Shown here in pieces: positions 1 to 14,100 of a DNA stretch of 64,000 nucleotides. Positions within the stretch are counted from its first letter, which is position 1. The number at the start of each line of letters is the position of its first letter. Made by a program: the position numbers and the translations under genes. The stretch is from Nocardioides oceani (GTDB taxonomy: Bacteria; Actinomycetota; Actinomycetes; Propionibacteriales; Nocardioidaceae), in the NCBI RefSeq assembly GCF_030412965.1, contig NZ_JAUHJQ010000004.1, forward strand, positions 139,459-203,458, read 5' to 3'. The notes under the pieces were generated by a model. That model saw only the letters and a list, made by a program, of their open reading frames with translations, searched no databases and was not told the DNA's origin.

Positions 1-120
1 CTCCCAGTCCTGCACCGTCCAGCGGTCGCCGTCACCGGCCAGGTCGAGCGTGCCCTGTTCCGGCTCCAGCTCGGTCGGCTCGTCCAGGCCGCCCTCCACC
101 GCGCCTTGGGGTTGCGTCAT
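1..120 (-). CDS. Probable methylmalonyl-CoA mutase small subunit, N-terminal 40 residues (cut by window edge)
   Basis: A minus-strand frame opens with ATG at 118-120 and stays open to the window edge, giving 40 residues that start MTQPQGAVEGG and end GDRWTVQDWE. The start faces the membrane-protein gene at 144, so the two share a very short divergent region. The acidic leader followed by an RWTVQDWE-type stretch resembles, from memory, the N-terminus of actinobacterial methylmalonyl-CoA mutase small subunits (MutA), which pair with MutB in propionate metabolism. No catalytic or cofactor-binding part lies inside the window, so the function is a guess from a short leader. That a real gene starts here is more certain. 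Confidence 0.45.
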   Translation of the reverse strand, partial: MTQPQGAVEGGLDEPTELEPEQGTLDLAGDGDRWTVQDWE

Positions 121-143
121 GGGGCGAACGATAAGGACGTGAC

Positions 144-641
144 GTGACGGTGACCACCGAGTGTGACCTTTTCGACCCGTCCGGTCCGGACGTCGCCGCT
201 ACGGTGCCGCTCGTGAAGGTCAAGGACCCCTCGGGCCAGACGTGGCGGATCACCCGTCGCTGGGTGCCGTGGCGGCGGCGGTTCAGGGACGGGCTGGACG
301 CCGTGCCGAGCGGGAGCTTCTCCCTCGCGGGCGACGACCCCGTCAGCCTGGTGCTCTCCCTCCTCGCGGTCCTGCTGCTCCTGCCCTTCCTCCTCGTCGT
401 CGCCGTCGCCTGGCTCGAGCTGCTCGTCCTGTTGCTCGTGCTGCCCTTTGCGGTCGCCTGGCGGGTGGCGCGCGGGAGGCACTGGCACGTCGAGGCGCGA
501 CGCGGCTTCACGCCGTGGTGGGAGGTCGACGCCGGCAGCTGGTCGGCCAGCCGGGACCGCATCGCCGCCGTCGCGGACGCCGTCCGCCGCGGCGACACCC
601 CCGAGCGCACCATCGACGCCCCGCCGCTCGAACACCCCTGA
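144..641 (+). CDS. Membrane protein of unknown function
   Basis: A 165-residue protein. GTG at 144 is chosen because an AAGGA sits about 7 bases upstream; the GTG at 139 is followed at once by a stop in its frame. Residues 1-60 are soluble and rich in Trp and Arg (TWRITRRWVPWRRRF). Residues about 67-107 form two back-to-back hydrophobic segments with many Leu and Val. The C-terminal 55 residues are again polar, with WHVEARRGFTPWWEVD. This suggests a small protein with a hairpin membrane anchor and both ends on the same side. No family was recognised with confidence. It precedes the glycosyltransferase by 82 bases and may be co-transcribed with it. Confidence 0.7.
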   Translation: MTVTTECDLFDPSGPDVAATVPLVKVKDPSGQTWRITRRWVPWRRRFRDGLDAVPSGSFSLAGDDPVSLVLSLLAVLLLLPFLLVVAVAWLELLVLLLVLPFAVAWRVARGRHWHVEARRGFTPWWEVDAGSWSASRDRIAAVADAVRRGDTPERTIDAPPLEHP

Positions 642-723
642 CCCGACCCGCAGGGCCCGGACGTTCACCCACCGTGCACGCCGACGCGGTCGGGGCGTCA
701 CCCGACGTCGTCACGGTGGGCGC

Positions 724-1794
724 ATGCGGATCTCGATGGTGACCGAGACCTACTACCCGGCCGTCGACGCGACGACCACGACCGTCAAGGCGACGGTCGA
801 CCGGCTCGTCGACCTCGGCCACGAGGTGCGCCTGGTCGCACCGGCGCCGGGGCTGGCCGACTACCGCGGCTGCCGGGTCGACCGCGTCGGCCCGCTGGAG
901 CGCACCGGCGCGCAGGTCCGCGCGTCGCTCGAGGCGTTCCGGCCCGACGTGGTCCACGTGACCTCGCCCGGGGCCCTCGGCCGCAAGGCGCTCAAGCACG
1001 CCCGGCGCCTCGGCGTACCCACCCTCGTGGTGCAGCAGGCCGCCCTCACCACCCCCGAGCTCGACCGGTGGCGCACCCGCGTCGCCGGCCGCGCCGACCG
1101 GGTGCTCGTGACCGCACCGTGGTTCGCGGCCCGGATGGCCGGCGCCGCGATCGACACGCAGGTGTGGCTCCCCGGGGTGGACACCGCGCGGTTCAGCCCG
1201 GCCCTGCGCGACCCGTGGCTCCACGACCGCTGGGCCCGGGCGCGGTCCGCGGACGGCCCGCGGGTGGTGGTCGGGTACGTCGGCGGGCTCCACAAGCGCC
1301 ACGGTGTACGCCGCCTGGCGGGCCTCGCCCAGGTGCCCGGCATCCGTCCGGTGCTGATCGGCGACGGCCCGCAGCGCGACTGGCTCGCCGAGCGGCTGCC
1401 CGAGGCGCGGATCACCGGGGCGCTCGGCCCCGGCGACCTGGCCGTGGCCCTCGCCAGCCTCGACGTGCTCGTGCACCCGGGCGAGGAGGAGACCTGCTGC
1501 CACGTGCTCCGTGAGGCGGCCGCCAGCGGGGTGCCGGTCGTCGCGCCGCGCGCCGGCGGCGCCCGTGAGGTGGTGCGGCCGCTGGAGACCGGGTTGCTGC
1601 ACCCGGTCGGCGACCCGCTGGGGCTGGCGCGGGCCGTGGCGGTCGTCGCGGGCGACCGGCACCGCTGGCTGCTCGGCGAGCGGGCCCGTGAGCTCGCCCT
1701 GGAGCGGTCTTGGACCGACGCGGTCGACGAGCTCGTGGAGCGTCACCTGGCGCCGCTGGCCACGCGGCGTACCGCCCTCGTCCCGGTGGGGTGA
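724..1794 (+). CDS. GT4-family glycosyltransferase, probable mannosyltransferase
   Basis: A 356-residue cytoplasmic glycosyltransferase with the GT-B fold. The N-terminus (MRISMVTETYYPAVDATTTTV) is the usual first strand and glycine-poor loop of MgtA/PimB-type enzymes; HVTSPGALG is the expected acceptor-side loop. The C-terminal half has VGYVGGLHKRHGV and then the family's EX7E region, HPGEEETCCHVLREAAASG, which binds the nucleotide sugar. The related MgtA enzymes use GDP-mannose to mannosylate glycolipids in actinobacterial envelopes; the exact donor and acceptor cannot be read here. ATG at 724 was preferred over far-upstream in-frame starts because the family begins exactly at MRI. It is followed by sdhC after 116 bases. 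Confidence 0.85.
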   Translation: MRISMVTETYYPAVDATTTTVKATVDRLVDLGHEVRLVAPAPGLADYRGCRVDRVGPLERTGAQVRASLEAFRPDVVHVTSPGALGRKALKHARRLGVPTLVVQQAALTTPELDRWRTRVAGRADRVLVTAPWFAARMAGAAIDTQVWLPGVDTARFSPALRDPWLHDRWARARSADGPRVVVGYVGGLHKRHGVRRLAGLAQVPGIRPVLIGDGPQRDWLAERLPEARITGALGPGDLAVALASLDVLVHPGEEETCCHVLREAAASGVPVVAPRAGGAREVVRPLETGLLHPVGDPLGLARAVAVVAGDRHRWLLGERARELALERSWTDAVDELVERHLAPLATRRTALVPVG

Positions 1795-1910
1795 CCAACC
1801 CCGGGACGACGTCCGAGGACCGCGCGAAGTTCCTGACCCGCCGGTAACAAGGCGTATGTCACACGCCTCGCCGCGCACGGGGCCCGGGCCGGGAGGTAGC
1901 GTGGCACCTC

Positions 1911-2612
1911 GTGGCAACCCCGACCCTCGTCAAGGGGGCGCGCGCGACGCGCTCCACCGTGGCGCTCAAGATCGTCATGGCCGTCAGCGGCCTCGTCTTC
2001 ATCGGCTACGTGCTCGCGCACATGTACGGCAACCTCAAGGCGTTCGCCGGCCACGACGCGTTCAACGAGTACGCCCATCACCTGCGGGAGTTCGGCGAGC
2101 CGCTGCTCCCCCACGAGGGCTTCCTCTGGGTGATGCGCCTGCTGCTGATCGTCGCGCTCATCGCGCACGTCGCCTCGGCGTACGCCCTGTGGCGCCGCGC
2201 CGCGAAGGCGCGCACCGTGAAGTACCAGGTCAAGAAGAACCAGCACTCCTCGCTCTCCTCGCGCACCATGCGCTGGGGCGGCCTGGCGCTGCTGCTGTTC
2301 ATCGTCTGGCACCTGCTCAACTTCACGGTCCCGAAGGTGAATCCCGCAGGCGGGTCGACCGACGACCCCTACAACCTGATGGTCGACTCCTTCGACGTGT
2401 GGTGGATGACCGTCATCTACCTGCTGGCGATGCTCGCCCTGGGCCTCCACCTGCACCACGGGACCTTCAGCGCGATCCAGACCCTCGGCTTCACCAACAC
2501 CGCCTCCTCCCGCGCCCGCGCCAAGCAGGCCGGCTGGGTGCTCGCGGTCGTGATCGCCGGCGGCTTCTCGCTCGTCCCCCTGTCCGTCCTCGCCGGCATC
2601 ATCGAGAAGTAA
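1911..2612 (+). CDS. sdhC: Succinate dehydrogenase cytochrome b subunit
   Basis: A 233-residue membrane anchor of complex II, of the single-subunit b558-like type with about five membrane helices. It binds haem and passes electrons from the iron-sulphur subunit to menaquinone. Histidines in or near helices (VLAHMYGN, LIAHVASAY, IVWHLLNF, HLHHGTF) are candidate haem ligands. GTG at 1911 is the start, giving MATPTLVKGARATRST. It is the first gene of sdhCAB: the stop lies 12 bases before sdhA, and an AAGGAAGG ribosome site sits in that gap. There is no separate SdhD, which is normal for this type. Confidence 0.95.
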   Translation: MATPTLVKGARATRSTVALKIVMAVSGLVFIGYVLAHMYGNLKAFAGHDAFNEYAHHLREFGEPLLPHEGFLWVMRLLLIVALIAHVASAYALWRRAAKARTVKYQVKKNQHSSLSSRTMRWGGLALLLFIVWHLLNFTVPKVNPAGGSTDDPYNLMVDSFDVWWMTVIYLLAMLALGLHLHHGTFSAIQTLGFTNTASSRARAKQAGWVLAVVIAGGFSLVPLSVLAGIIEK

Positions 2613-2624
2613 GGAAGGCGCACC

Positions 2625-4663
<2,039 letters not shown>

Positions 4664-4667
<4 letters not shown>

Positions 4668-5407
4668 GACTCACCCTCAACATCTGGCGTCAGCGCGACG
4701 CGGCGTCGGCCGGGTCGATGCAGAAGTACGAGCTCGACGGCGTCTCGGAGGACATGAGCTTCCTCGAGATGCTCGACGTGCTCAACGAGCAGCTCAACGA
4801 GCAGGGCGAGGAGCCGGTCGCCTTCGACTCCGACTGTCGCGAGGGCATCTGCGGCACCTGCGGCCTGATGATCAACGGGCAGGCGCACGGGCCGGAGGTC
4901 ACCACGACCTGCCAGCTGCACATGCGCTCGTTCAAGGACGGCGACGACATCACCATCGAGCCGTGGCGCTCGGACGTCTTCCCGGTCCTGCGCGACCTCA
5001 TCGTCGACCGCGGCGCGTTCGACCGGATCATCCAGGCCGGCGGCTACATCTCCGCCAACACCGGCTCGGCCCCCGACGCCCACGCCGCCCCGGTGGAGAA
5101 GAAGAAGGCCGACCGCGCCTTCGACGTCGCCACCTGCATCGCCTGCGGTGCCTGCGTCGCGGCCTGCCCCAACGGCTCGGCCTCGCTGTTCATGGGTGCC
5201 AAGATCACCCACCTCGGCGAGCTCCCCCAGGGCCAGCCGGAGCGCTACGAGCGGGTCGTCAACATGGTCGGCCAGCACGACGCCGAGGGCTTCGGTGGTT
5301 GCACCAACATCGGCGAGTGCACCGCCGCCTGCCCCAAGGAGATCCCGCTCGACGTGATCTCCCAGCTCAACAAGGACCTGCGCACCGCGCTCAAGCAGGG
5401 TCGCTGA
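4664..5407 (+). CDS. sdhB: Succinate dehydrogenase iron-sulphur subunit
   Basis: A 247-residue electron-transfer subunit that links SdhA to SdhC. GTG at 4664 overlaps the sdhA stop (GTGA), and the reading frame is the classical one ([12 protein letters not shown]). Three cluster motifs can be read in order: [13 protein letters not shown] with a distal Cys in TTTCQL for the 2Fe-2S cluster, [14 protein letters not shown] for the 4Fe-4S cluster, and [16 protein letters not shown], with which the other C-terminal cysteines complete the 3Fe-4S site. An in-frame opening far upstream inside sdhA is a shadow. The gene ends 27 bases before a strong hairpin terminator. Confidence 0.96.
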
Positions 5408-5433
5408 CCCCGCCGGTCCCCCCGCCTCGTACG

Positions 5434-5462
5434 ACGGCCCCTCCCCTTCCGGGTGGGGCCGT
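5434..5462. terminator. Hairpin terminator after sdhCAB
   Basis: ACGGCCCC at 5434-5441 pairs with GGGGCCGT at 5455-5462 around a 13-base loop, followed by TCGTGCGTTCT. It lies between the convergent sdhB and SCO4848-type genes and probably stops the sdh transcript; it may act in both directions. Confidence 0.7.
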
Positions 5463-5527
5463 TCGTGCGTTCTGGGGTGCAGGGGTCACCGGTTGACCGG
5501 GGACCCCTGCGCCCCCTGCACCACCGG

Positions 5528-5746
5528 CTACCGCCGGCGCAGCGCCTTCACGCCGAGGCGGGCGAGGACGACGCCGATGGCGACGTTGACGACGATGAGC
5601 ACGGAGTGGGCGACCCAGTAGCCGGTGGGGCGGTCCTCGCCCTCGGCGTGGGCGCTCCAGAGGTTGCGGGTGAACATCGCGTAGGTGAGGAAGTTCCACA
5701 CCGCGACCCCCACCAGCAGCCAGCCGTGCCGTCGTTCGAGCTTCAT
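5528..5746 (-). CDS. SCO4848-type small membrane protein
   Basis: A 72-residue protein with two predicted membrane helices (about residues 8-22 and 43-65) and a short loop containing NLWSAHAEGEDRPTGYW. The opening MKLERRHGWLLVGVAVWNF and overall size match the small SCO4848 family of actinobacterial membrane proteins, which is known only as a conserved family. The start codon overlaps the stop of the YihY-like gene upstream by 4 bases, so the two form a translationally coupled pair. The function is unknown. The basic C-terminus (KALRRR) suggests that end is cytoplasmic. Confidence 0.8.
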   Translation of the reverse strand: MKLERRHGWLLVGVAVWNFLTYAMFTRNLWSAHAEGEDRPTGYWVAHSVLIVVNVAIGVVLARLGVKALRRR

Positions 5747-6789
5747 CCGGTCCTCTTCCTCCTCAGCAGCGCGACCAGCCCGAGGGCGGCCGCTCCTCCG
5801 GCCGCGAACGGGGCGAACGCGGCCCGGACGCCCGAGTGCTGCGCGCGCAGCTCGCGGGGCGTCGGCGTCCGCGGCCCCTGCACCGGGTCGGCCGGCTCCA
5901 GCACGCGCTGGGCCATGGCCGCGGGCGAGGTGTACGCGAACGCAGCCGAGTACAGCACGACCCGCGAGAAGTAGTTGATCCAGACCAGCAGGATCAGCGC
6001 GATGCCGAACGCCTGGAAGGCCGGCTGCTCCTTGGTCGAGGCCAGCAGCAGCCCCGAGGCCTGCTTGAGCACCTCGAAACCGACGGCGCCGAGCAGGGCC
6101 GCCTGCAGCAGCGAGGAGCGCGGGAGGCGGGGCTGGGCGAGCAGGGCGTACAGGGCGTAGAACAGCACCGCGTTGGCGCCCAGGCCGAGCGCCACGGTGA
6201 GCAGCTTGACCAGCCAGCCGAGCTCCTGGTCGAGCCCGAGCCAGCCCAGGATGTCCTCGGAGAACCGGCCGACGAAGCCGGCGACGGCGACCGCGACGAG
6301 CAGCACGGTGCCGATCACCGCGAGGGTCATCGCGTCGCGCAGCTTGCCGAAGACGAAGTTCGGGTGCTCGCGCTGCGGCATCACGAAGACCGTCTGCAGG
6401 GCGGCCCGCATCGCGGAGAGCCAGCCGAGGCCGGAGTACAGCACGCCGGCGAGACCGATGACCGCCGCCCAGCCGCGGAAGGTGCGGATCTGCTCCAGCG
6501 ACACCTGCCCCTCGTCGGGCCCGACGATCCCCGGCAGGACCGAGGCGATCGCGTCGCGCAGGTTGCGGTTGGCGTCGGGGTAGACCTCGGAGACCAGGCC
6601 GACCGTGAACAGCGACAGGGCGAGGATCGGGAAGAACGACAGGAACGCGAAGTACGTCACCGCGCCGGCCTGCTGCGAGGCCTGGGTCGAGCCGTAGTGC
6701 TCCTGCATCCGGACCAGGTGGTCGACGAACGGCCGGCGTCGCCGTACGTCGTGCACGCCGTCGGTGACGCGCGCCTGCAGGGATGGCAT
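5743..6789 (-). CDS. YihY/BrkB-family membrane protein
   Basis: A 348-residue integral membrane protein of the YihY family (once annotated as ribonuclease BN). It has about six helices after a soluble N-terminal 30 residues. Family features include QAGAVTYFAFLSFFPILAL near residue 45 and the central RAALQTVF region. Members are conserved envelope proteins without an agreed biochemical role; in actinobacteria this one is often called YhjD. The soluble C-terminus ends with a basic RRKRTG. The gene is followed by the SCO4848-type gene with a 4-base overlap. Confidence 0.85.
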   Translation of the reverse strand: MPSLQARVTDGVHDVRRRRPFVDHLVRMQEHYGSTQASQQAGAVTYFAFLSFFPILALSLFTVGLVSEVYPDANRNLRDAIASVLPGIVGPDEGQVSLEQIRTFRGWAAVIGLAGVLYSGLGWLSAMRAALQTVFVMPQREHPNFVFGKLRDAMTLAVIGTVLLVAVAVAGFVGRFSEDILGWLGLDQELGWLVKLLTVALGLGANAVLFYALYALLAQPRLPRSSLLQAALLGAVGFEVLKQASGLLLASTKEQPAFQAFGIALILLVWINYFSRVVLYSAAFAYTSPAAMAQRVLEPADPVQGPRTPTPRELRAQHSGVRAAFAPFAAGGAAALGLVALLRRKRTG

Positions 6790-6826
6790 GCCCCGCAGGT
6801 ACCCACCGCCGCGGGATGCGGCCCGA

Positions 6827-7339
6827 TCAGCCCTGCAGGGTGAAGTCGCGGCTCGGCTGCCAGCCGAGCGCGGCGTCGTGGACGTAGAGGTGGAACTCCT
6901 CGACGAGGAACTCGCACTCGAAGTCCGCCAGGTCCTCGAAGGCCTGGTCGAGCTGCTCGTCGCCGAGGTGGTGGGCGATGGTCACGTGCGGGTGGTACGG
7001 GTAGGCCAGCTCCACCTCGAGCGGCCCGCGACGTACGGCGGCGGCCAGCTGCTCGCACTGGGAGATGCCCTCGACCAGCGACACGAAGACCACCGGCGAG
7101 ACCGGCCGGAAGGTGCCGGTGCCGCGCAGGTGCACGAGGAACGTCGGCTGCCGGTCCGCCACCGCGGCGAGGTGCTCCTCGACGGCCGCGACGTCGTCCT
7201 CGGCGAGCTCGGTCGGCGGGACCAGGGTGATGTGGGTGGGGATCATCGTCGCGGTCTCGTCCCCGAGCGCGGTCCGGTAGTCCTGGAGCTCGCTGGCCCA
7301 GGGCTGGGGGATCGCCACGGCAACCCCGATCGTCGGCAT
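6827..7339 (-). CDS. 2'-5' RNA ligase / 2H phosphoesterase family protein
   Basis: A 170-residue soluble protein with the two HxT motifs that define 2H phosphoesterases: THITLVPP near residue 36 and HPHVTIAHH near residue 115. These histidines act on 2',3'-cyclic phosphates or 2'-5' bonds in RNA in characterised relatives. The length is typical for the bacterial LigT/ThpR-like group. It lies 10 bases downstream of trpS on the same strand and is probably co-transcribed with it, which hints at a role in RNA processing or repair; the true substrate is unknown. Confidence 0.85.
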   Translation of the reverse strand: MPTIGVAVAIPQPWASELQDYRTALGDETATMIPTHITLVPPTELAEDDVAAVEEHLAAVADRQPTFLVHLRGTGTFRPVSPVVFVSLVEGISQCEQLAAAVRRGPLEVELAYPYHPHVTIAHHLGDEQLDQAFEDLADFECEFLVEEFHLYVHDAALGWQPSRDFTLQG

Positions 7340-7349
7340 CCCCCCGACC

Positions 7350-10614
<3,265 letters not shown>

Positions 10615-10660
10615 GAGGCCTTCCGGTCGGGGGCGTGCCTCATCCTCCAACCGGGGCCGG

Positions 10661-10677
10661 GCCCCGGCCTATTCCGC
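10661..10677 (-). terminator. GC-rich hairpin downstream of the lipoprotein gene
   Basis: CCGGGGCC at 10661-10668 and GGCCCCGG at 10670-10677 form a near-perfect palindrome just past the lipoprotein stop on the minus strand. The run AATAGG on the leaving side is weakly A/T-rich. It may be a terminator or an attenuator before the MFS gene. Confidence 0.45.
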
Positions 10678-10683
10678 GTCGGG

Positions 10684-11100
10684 TCAGCAGACGGTCGTGA
10701 TCTCGCCGACGGCGCCGTCGAGCTGGCGCTCGGCCTCGTCGACCGCGACGTCGTCGACCTGCGTCCCCTCGGTGGCGCCGCGCGCCTGGGTGAGGAGCTC
10801 GTCGACCGCCTTCCCGGCACGGTCCACCTGCTCGCGGGTCTCGCCGCCGAGGCCCTGCTCGGCGGCGGCCAGGACGTCCCGGACGGCGCTGAGCTCCCGC
10901 TCTGCGGCCCGGGGGTCGGCCCGCAGGTCCCCGACGGCGTCGCGGACGCGGCGCTCGGCCTCGTCCATCGCCTGCTGCGCAGCGGCGCACCCGGCGTCCT
11001 CGGCCGCCCCGCGCACGATGTCCTCGGCCTCCGAGCACCCGGCGAGCACGGTGGTGGCCAGGGCGGTCGTGAGGGCGGTCGTCACGAGGAGGGTGCGCAC
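10684..11100 (-). CDS. Small helical lipoprotein
   Basis: A 138-residue exported protein. GTG at 11098-11100 gives a signal peptide ending in the lipobox LAGC (Cys at residue 22), so it should be lipid-anchored outside the membrane. The mature part is almost wholly predicted alpha-helix with heptad-like Ala/Glu/Arg spacing (QQAMDEAERRVRDAVGDL) and three extra cysteines, including a terminal one (TTVC), which could form disulphides. No named family was recognised. The gene lies 38 bases after the fused ABC exporter on the same strand and may be co-transcribed with it. Confidence 0.75.
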   Translation of the reverse strand: MRTLLVTTALTTALATTVLAGCSEAEDIVRGAAEDAGCAAAQQAMDEAERRVRDAVGDLRADPRAAERELSAVRDVLAAAEQGLGGETREQVDRAGKAVDELLTQARGATEGTQVDDVAVDEAERQLDGAVGEITTVC

Positions 11101-11138
11101 GTCGGTGCAACGACCGGGGGTCGCCGGGGGTTCCGGGA

Positions 11139-14100
11139 TCAGCCGGCCAGGTGGCCCCAGCCGCCGGCGAGCTCCGACCACGGCCCGCTCGCGGCGACCC
11201 GCCCGTCGACGAGGACCACGACCCGGTCGGCGCGTGCCAGCGCGGACCGCTTGGAGGTGGCCCCGACGACCGTCGTGCCGCGCCGGCGCAGGGCGTCCCA
11301 GAGCTCCAGCTCGGTCGCCGCGTCCAGCGCGCTCGACACGTCGTCGGCCAGCAGCAGCTCGGCGTCGGTCGCCAGCGCCCGGGCCAGGGCGAGGCGCTGC
11401 ACCTGCCCGCCGGAGAGTCGTACGCCGCGGTGCCCGACGAGGGAGTGCGGGCCGCCGGCCTCCTCGACGTCGCGCCCGAGCCGGGCGTCGGCGACCGCCG
11501 CGTCGAGCCCGCGCTCGACGGCGTGGTCGAGCACGACGTTGTCGGCGAAGGTGCCGGAGAGCACCCGCGGCACCTGCGCGACGTGCGCCACCTGGCCGGG
11601 TCGCAGGAACACCTCGGGGTCCTCGACGTCCTGGCCGTTCCACCGGATGTCGCCGGTGTGGTCGACCAGCCCGGCGAGCGCCGCGAGCAGGCTGGACTTG
11701 CCGGAGCCCACCTGGCCCAGCAGCAGCACGAGGTCGCCGGCGTCGACGTCGAGGTCGACGCCGGTCACGCCGCGGGTGCCGTCGTCGTGGATGGCGTCCA
11801 CCCCGCGCAGCTCCAGGCGCTGCAGCGGGACCCGCGGCGTCGGCGGCGGCTCGGGCGCGCTGCCGCGCACCAGGTCCACGCCGGGCGGCAGCGACATCAG
11901 GTCGGCGCCGGCGGCGAGCCGGCTCGTCGCGCGCTGCCACGACCGGGTGCCCGGCGCCTCGGTGATGACCGAGCCCGCGACCCGGCCGAACCAGTCGAAG
12001 CCGTTGACCGCCGACGAGACCAGCAGCGCGGTGGCGAGGCCCCAGTGGCCGGCCACGAGGACGGCCCAGGCGGCGACCACGCCGCACTGGACGACGACGA
12101 CGGGGACACCGTCGAGCGCGGCCTGCACGCGGTGCTCGCGGACCGCGGCGTCCACGCGGCCGGAGTCGACCCGGGAGAGGTGGCGGCGGACCGCCGGCGT
12201 CGCGGCCGCGAGCTTGACGGTCCGCACGCAGTCGAGCACGGAGACCAGCGAGCGGCCGAAGCCCGCGCGGGCGCGCGACGCGGCCGCCGCCGACCGGCCG
12301 GCGATCGGGCGCCCCACCGACGAGGCGAGCGTCGAGGCGACCATCACCGCGAGCAGGACGCCACCGGCGAGCAGGCTGCCGCCGGCCACGCTCGTGGCCA
12401 CCACGATGACGAGCCCGGTGGAGAAGTCGACCCAGCGGTCGGCGTACCGGGCGAACCGGTCGGCGTCCATCGTCCGCGCGACCACCTCGCCCGGCGGCGT
12501 CCGCGGCAGGCGCTTCTGGCGGGTCTGCCCGACCAGCACCGACATCCGGGTGCGCAGCAGCACGGCGATCCACCAGTGCGGATAGCGGCTGAACGCCGCC
12601 GCCAGGGCCAGCGGCGCCGTGAGCAGGCTGGCGACGACGACCGTGGTGAGCGCCGTGGGCGTCCCGCCGTCGGCGAGGTCGGTCACCAGCCGGCCCCACG
12701 CCCAGCCGGTCACCGTGCCGAACGCACCGGTGAGCGAGCCGACGAGGAACAGCCCGACGCCGGCCAGCCCCCAGCGCGGGTGGATGGCCAGCGCGTGCAC
12801 GATGCCGCGGCTCAGCGAGGGTCCGTCGCCGACCTCGGGGCGTTCCGGCGGCGGCCCGCTGCGGCGGGTGCCACCGACGGCCGTCGCCATGGGCATGGGC
12901 AGGCCCTCGCCCGCGTCCACCGCAGCGTCCACCGGAGCGTCCACCGCCTCGGGGGCGTCCCCGGCCGACTGCTCGGCGTCGCCGGAGCGCAGCAGGTCCT
13001 GGAACCGGCCGGGCGTGGCGGCGAGCTGCGCGTGCCCGCCCTGCTGCACGACCCGGCCCTGCTCGAGGACGGCCACGAGACCGGCGCGCTCGACCGTGCC
13101 GAGGCGGTGGGCGACCAGCAGGCCGGTACGTCGCGCGAGGAGCCGGTCCGCGGCGCGCACGACGAGGTCCTCGGTGACCGGGTCCATCCGGGCCGTGGCC
13201 TCGTCGAGCACCACCACGCGCACGTCGCGGACGAGGAGCCGGCCGAACGCGACCAGCTGCTCCTCCCCCGCGGACAGGGTCGTGCCTCCCGGGCCGAGCG
13301 GGGTGTCGACGCCCTGCGGGAGACCGGCGACCCATCCCTCCAGGCCCAGCTCGGCGAGCGCCTGCTCGACCCGGCCGGCGGGGACGTCCTCGAAGAGCGC
13401 GATGTTCTCCGCGAGCGTCCCGGCGAGGATCTCGGTGCGCTGGGTGACCACGCCGACGGTCCCCCGCAGCTGCTGCAGGTCCAGCTCCAGCACGTCGACC
13501 CCGCCGAGCAGCACGGTCCCCGGCTCGGGTTCGACCGCGCGGGAGACGAGCGCGGCCAGCGTCGACTTGCCCGAACCGGTGCGACCGACCAGCGCGCAGG
13601 TCTCCCCCGCCGGCACGAGCAGGTCGACGCCCTCGAGCGCGAACCGGCCCTCCTCGTAGGCGAAGTGGAGGTCGCGGAAGTGCAGCTCGAGCGGCCCGTC
13701 GGGGACCGGCCGGCCGCCGGCGGGCTCCGGCGGCGACTCGAGCAGCTGGCGCAGCCGGATGAGCGCGCCAAGGCCCGCCTGCAGCTCGGGCAGGTGCTGG
13801 GCGAGGTTGTTGACCTGGCCGACGAAGGTCGAGGTGACCAGGAAGAGCGTGACGAGCCGGGCCACCGACATCCCGTCGCTGCCGACCAGCGCGACGCCGG
13901 AGACCACGACCGCCGCGAGCAGCCCGTGCAGCAGCAGCCCGGCCCGCCGCGCGAGACGCATCTCGACCTCGAGCACCGACCCCAGGCGTCGGTGCGTCTC
14001 GGCGGACAGCTCCGCCACGCGACGTACGACGTGGGCCTGGCCGAGGCTCGTGCGCAGGTCGTCGCGGCCGGCGATGCCCTCCTCCAGCGCGGCCGCGTGG

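Noticed and set aside
448..723. Longer N-terminus for the glycosyltransferase
   Set aside because: The extra residues are Arg/Ser/Pro-rich and overlap the upstream membrane-protein gene; the family begins at the ATG at 724.
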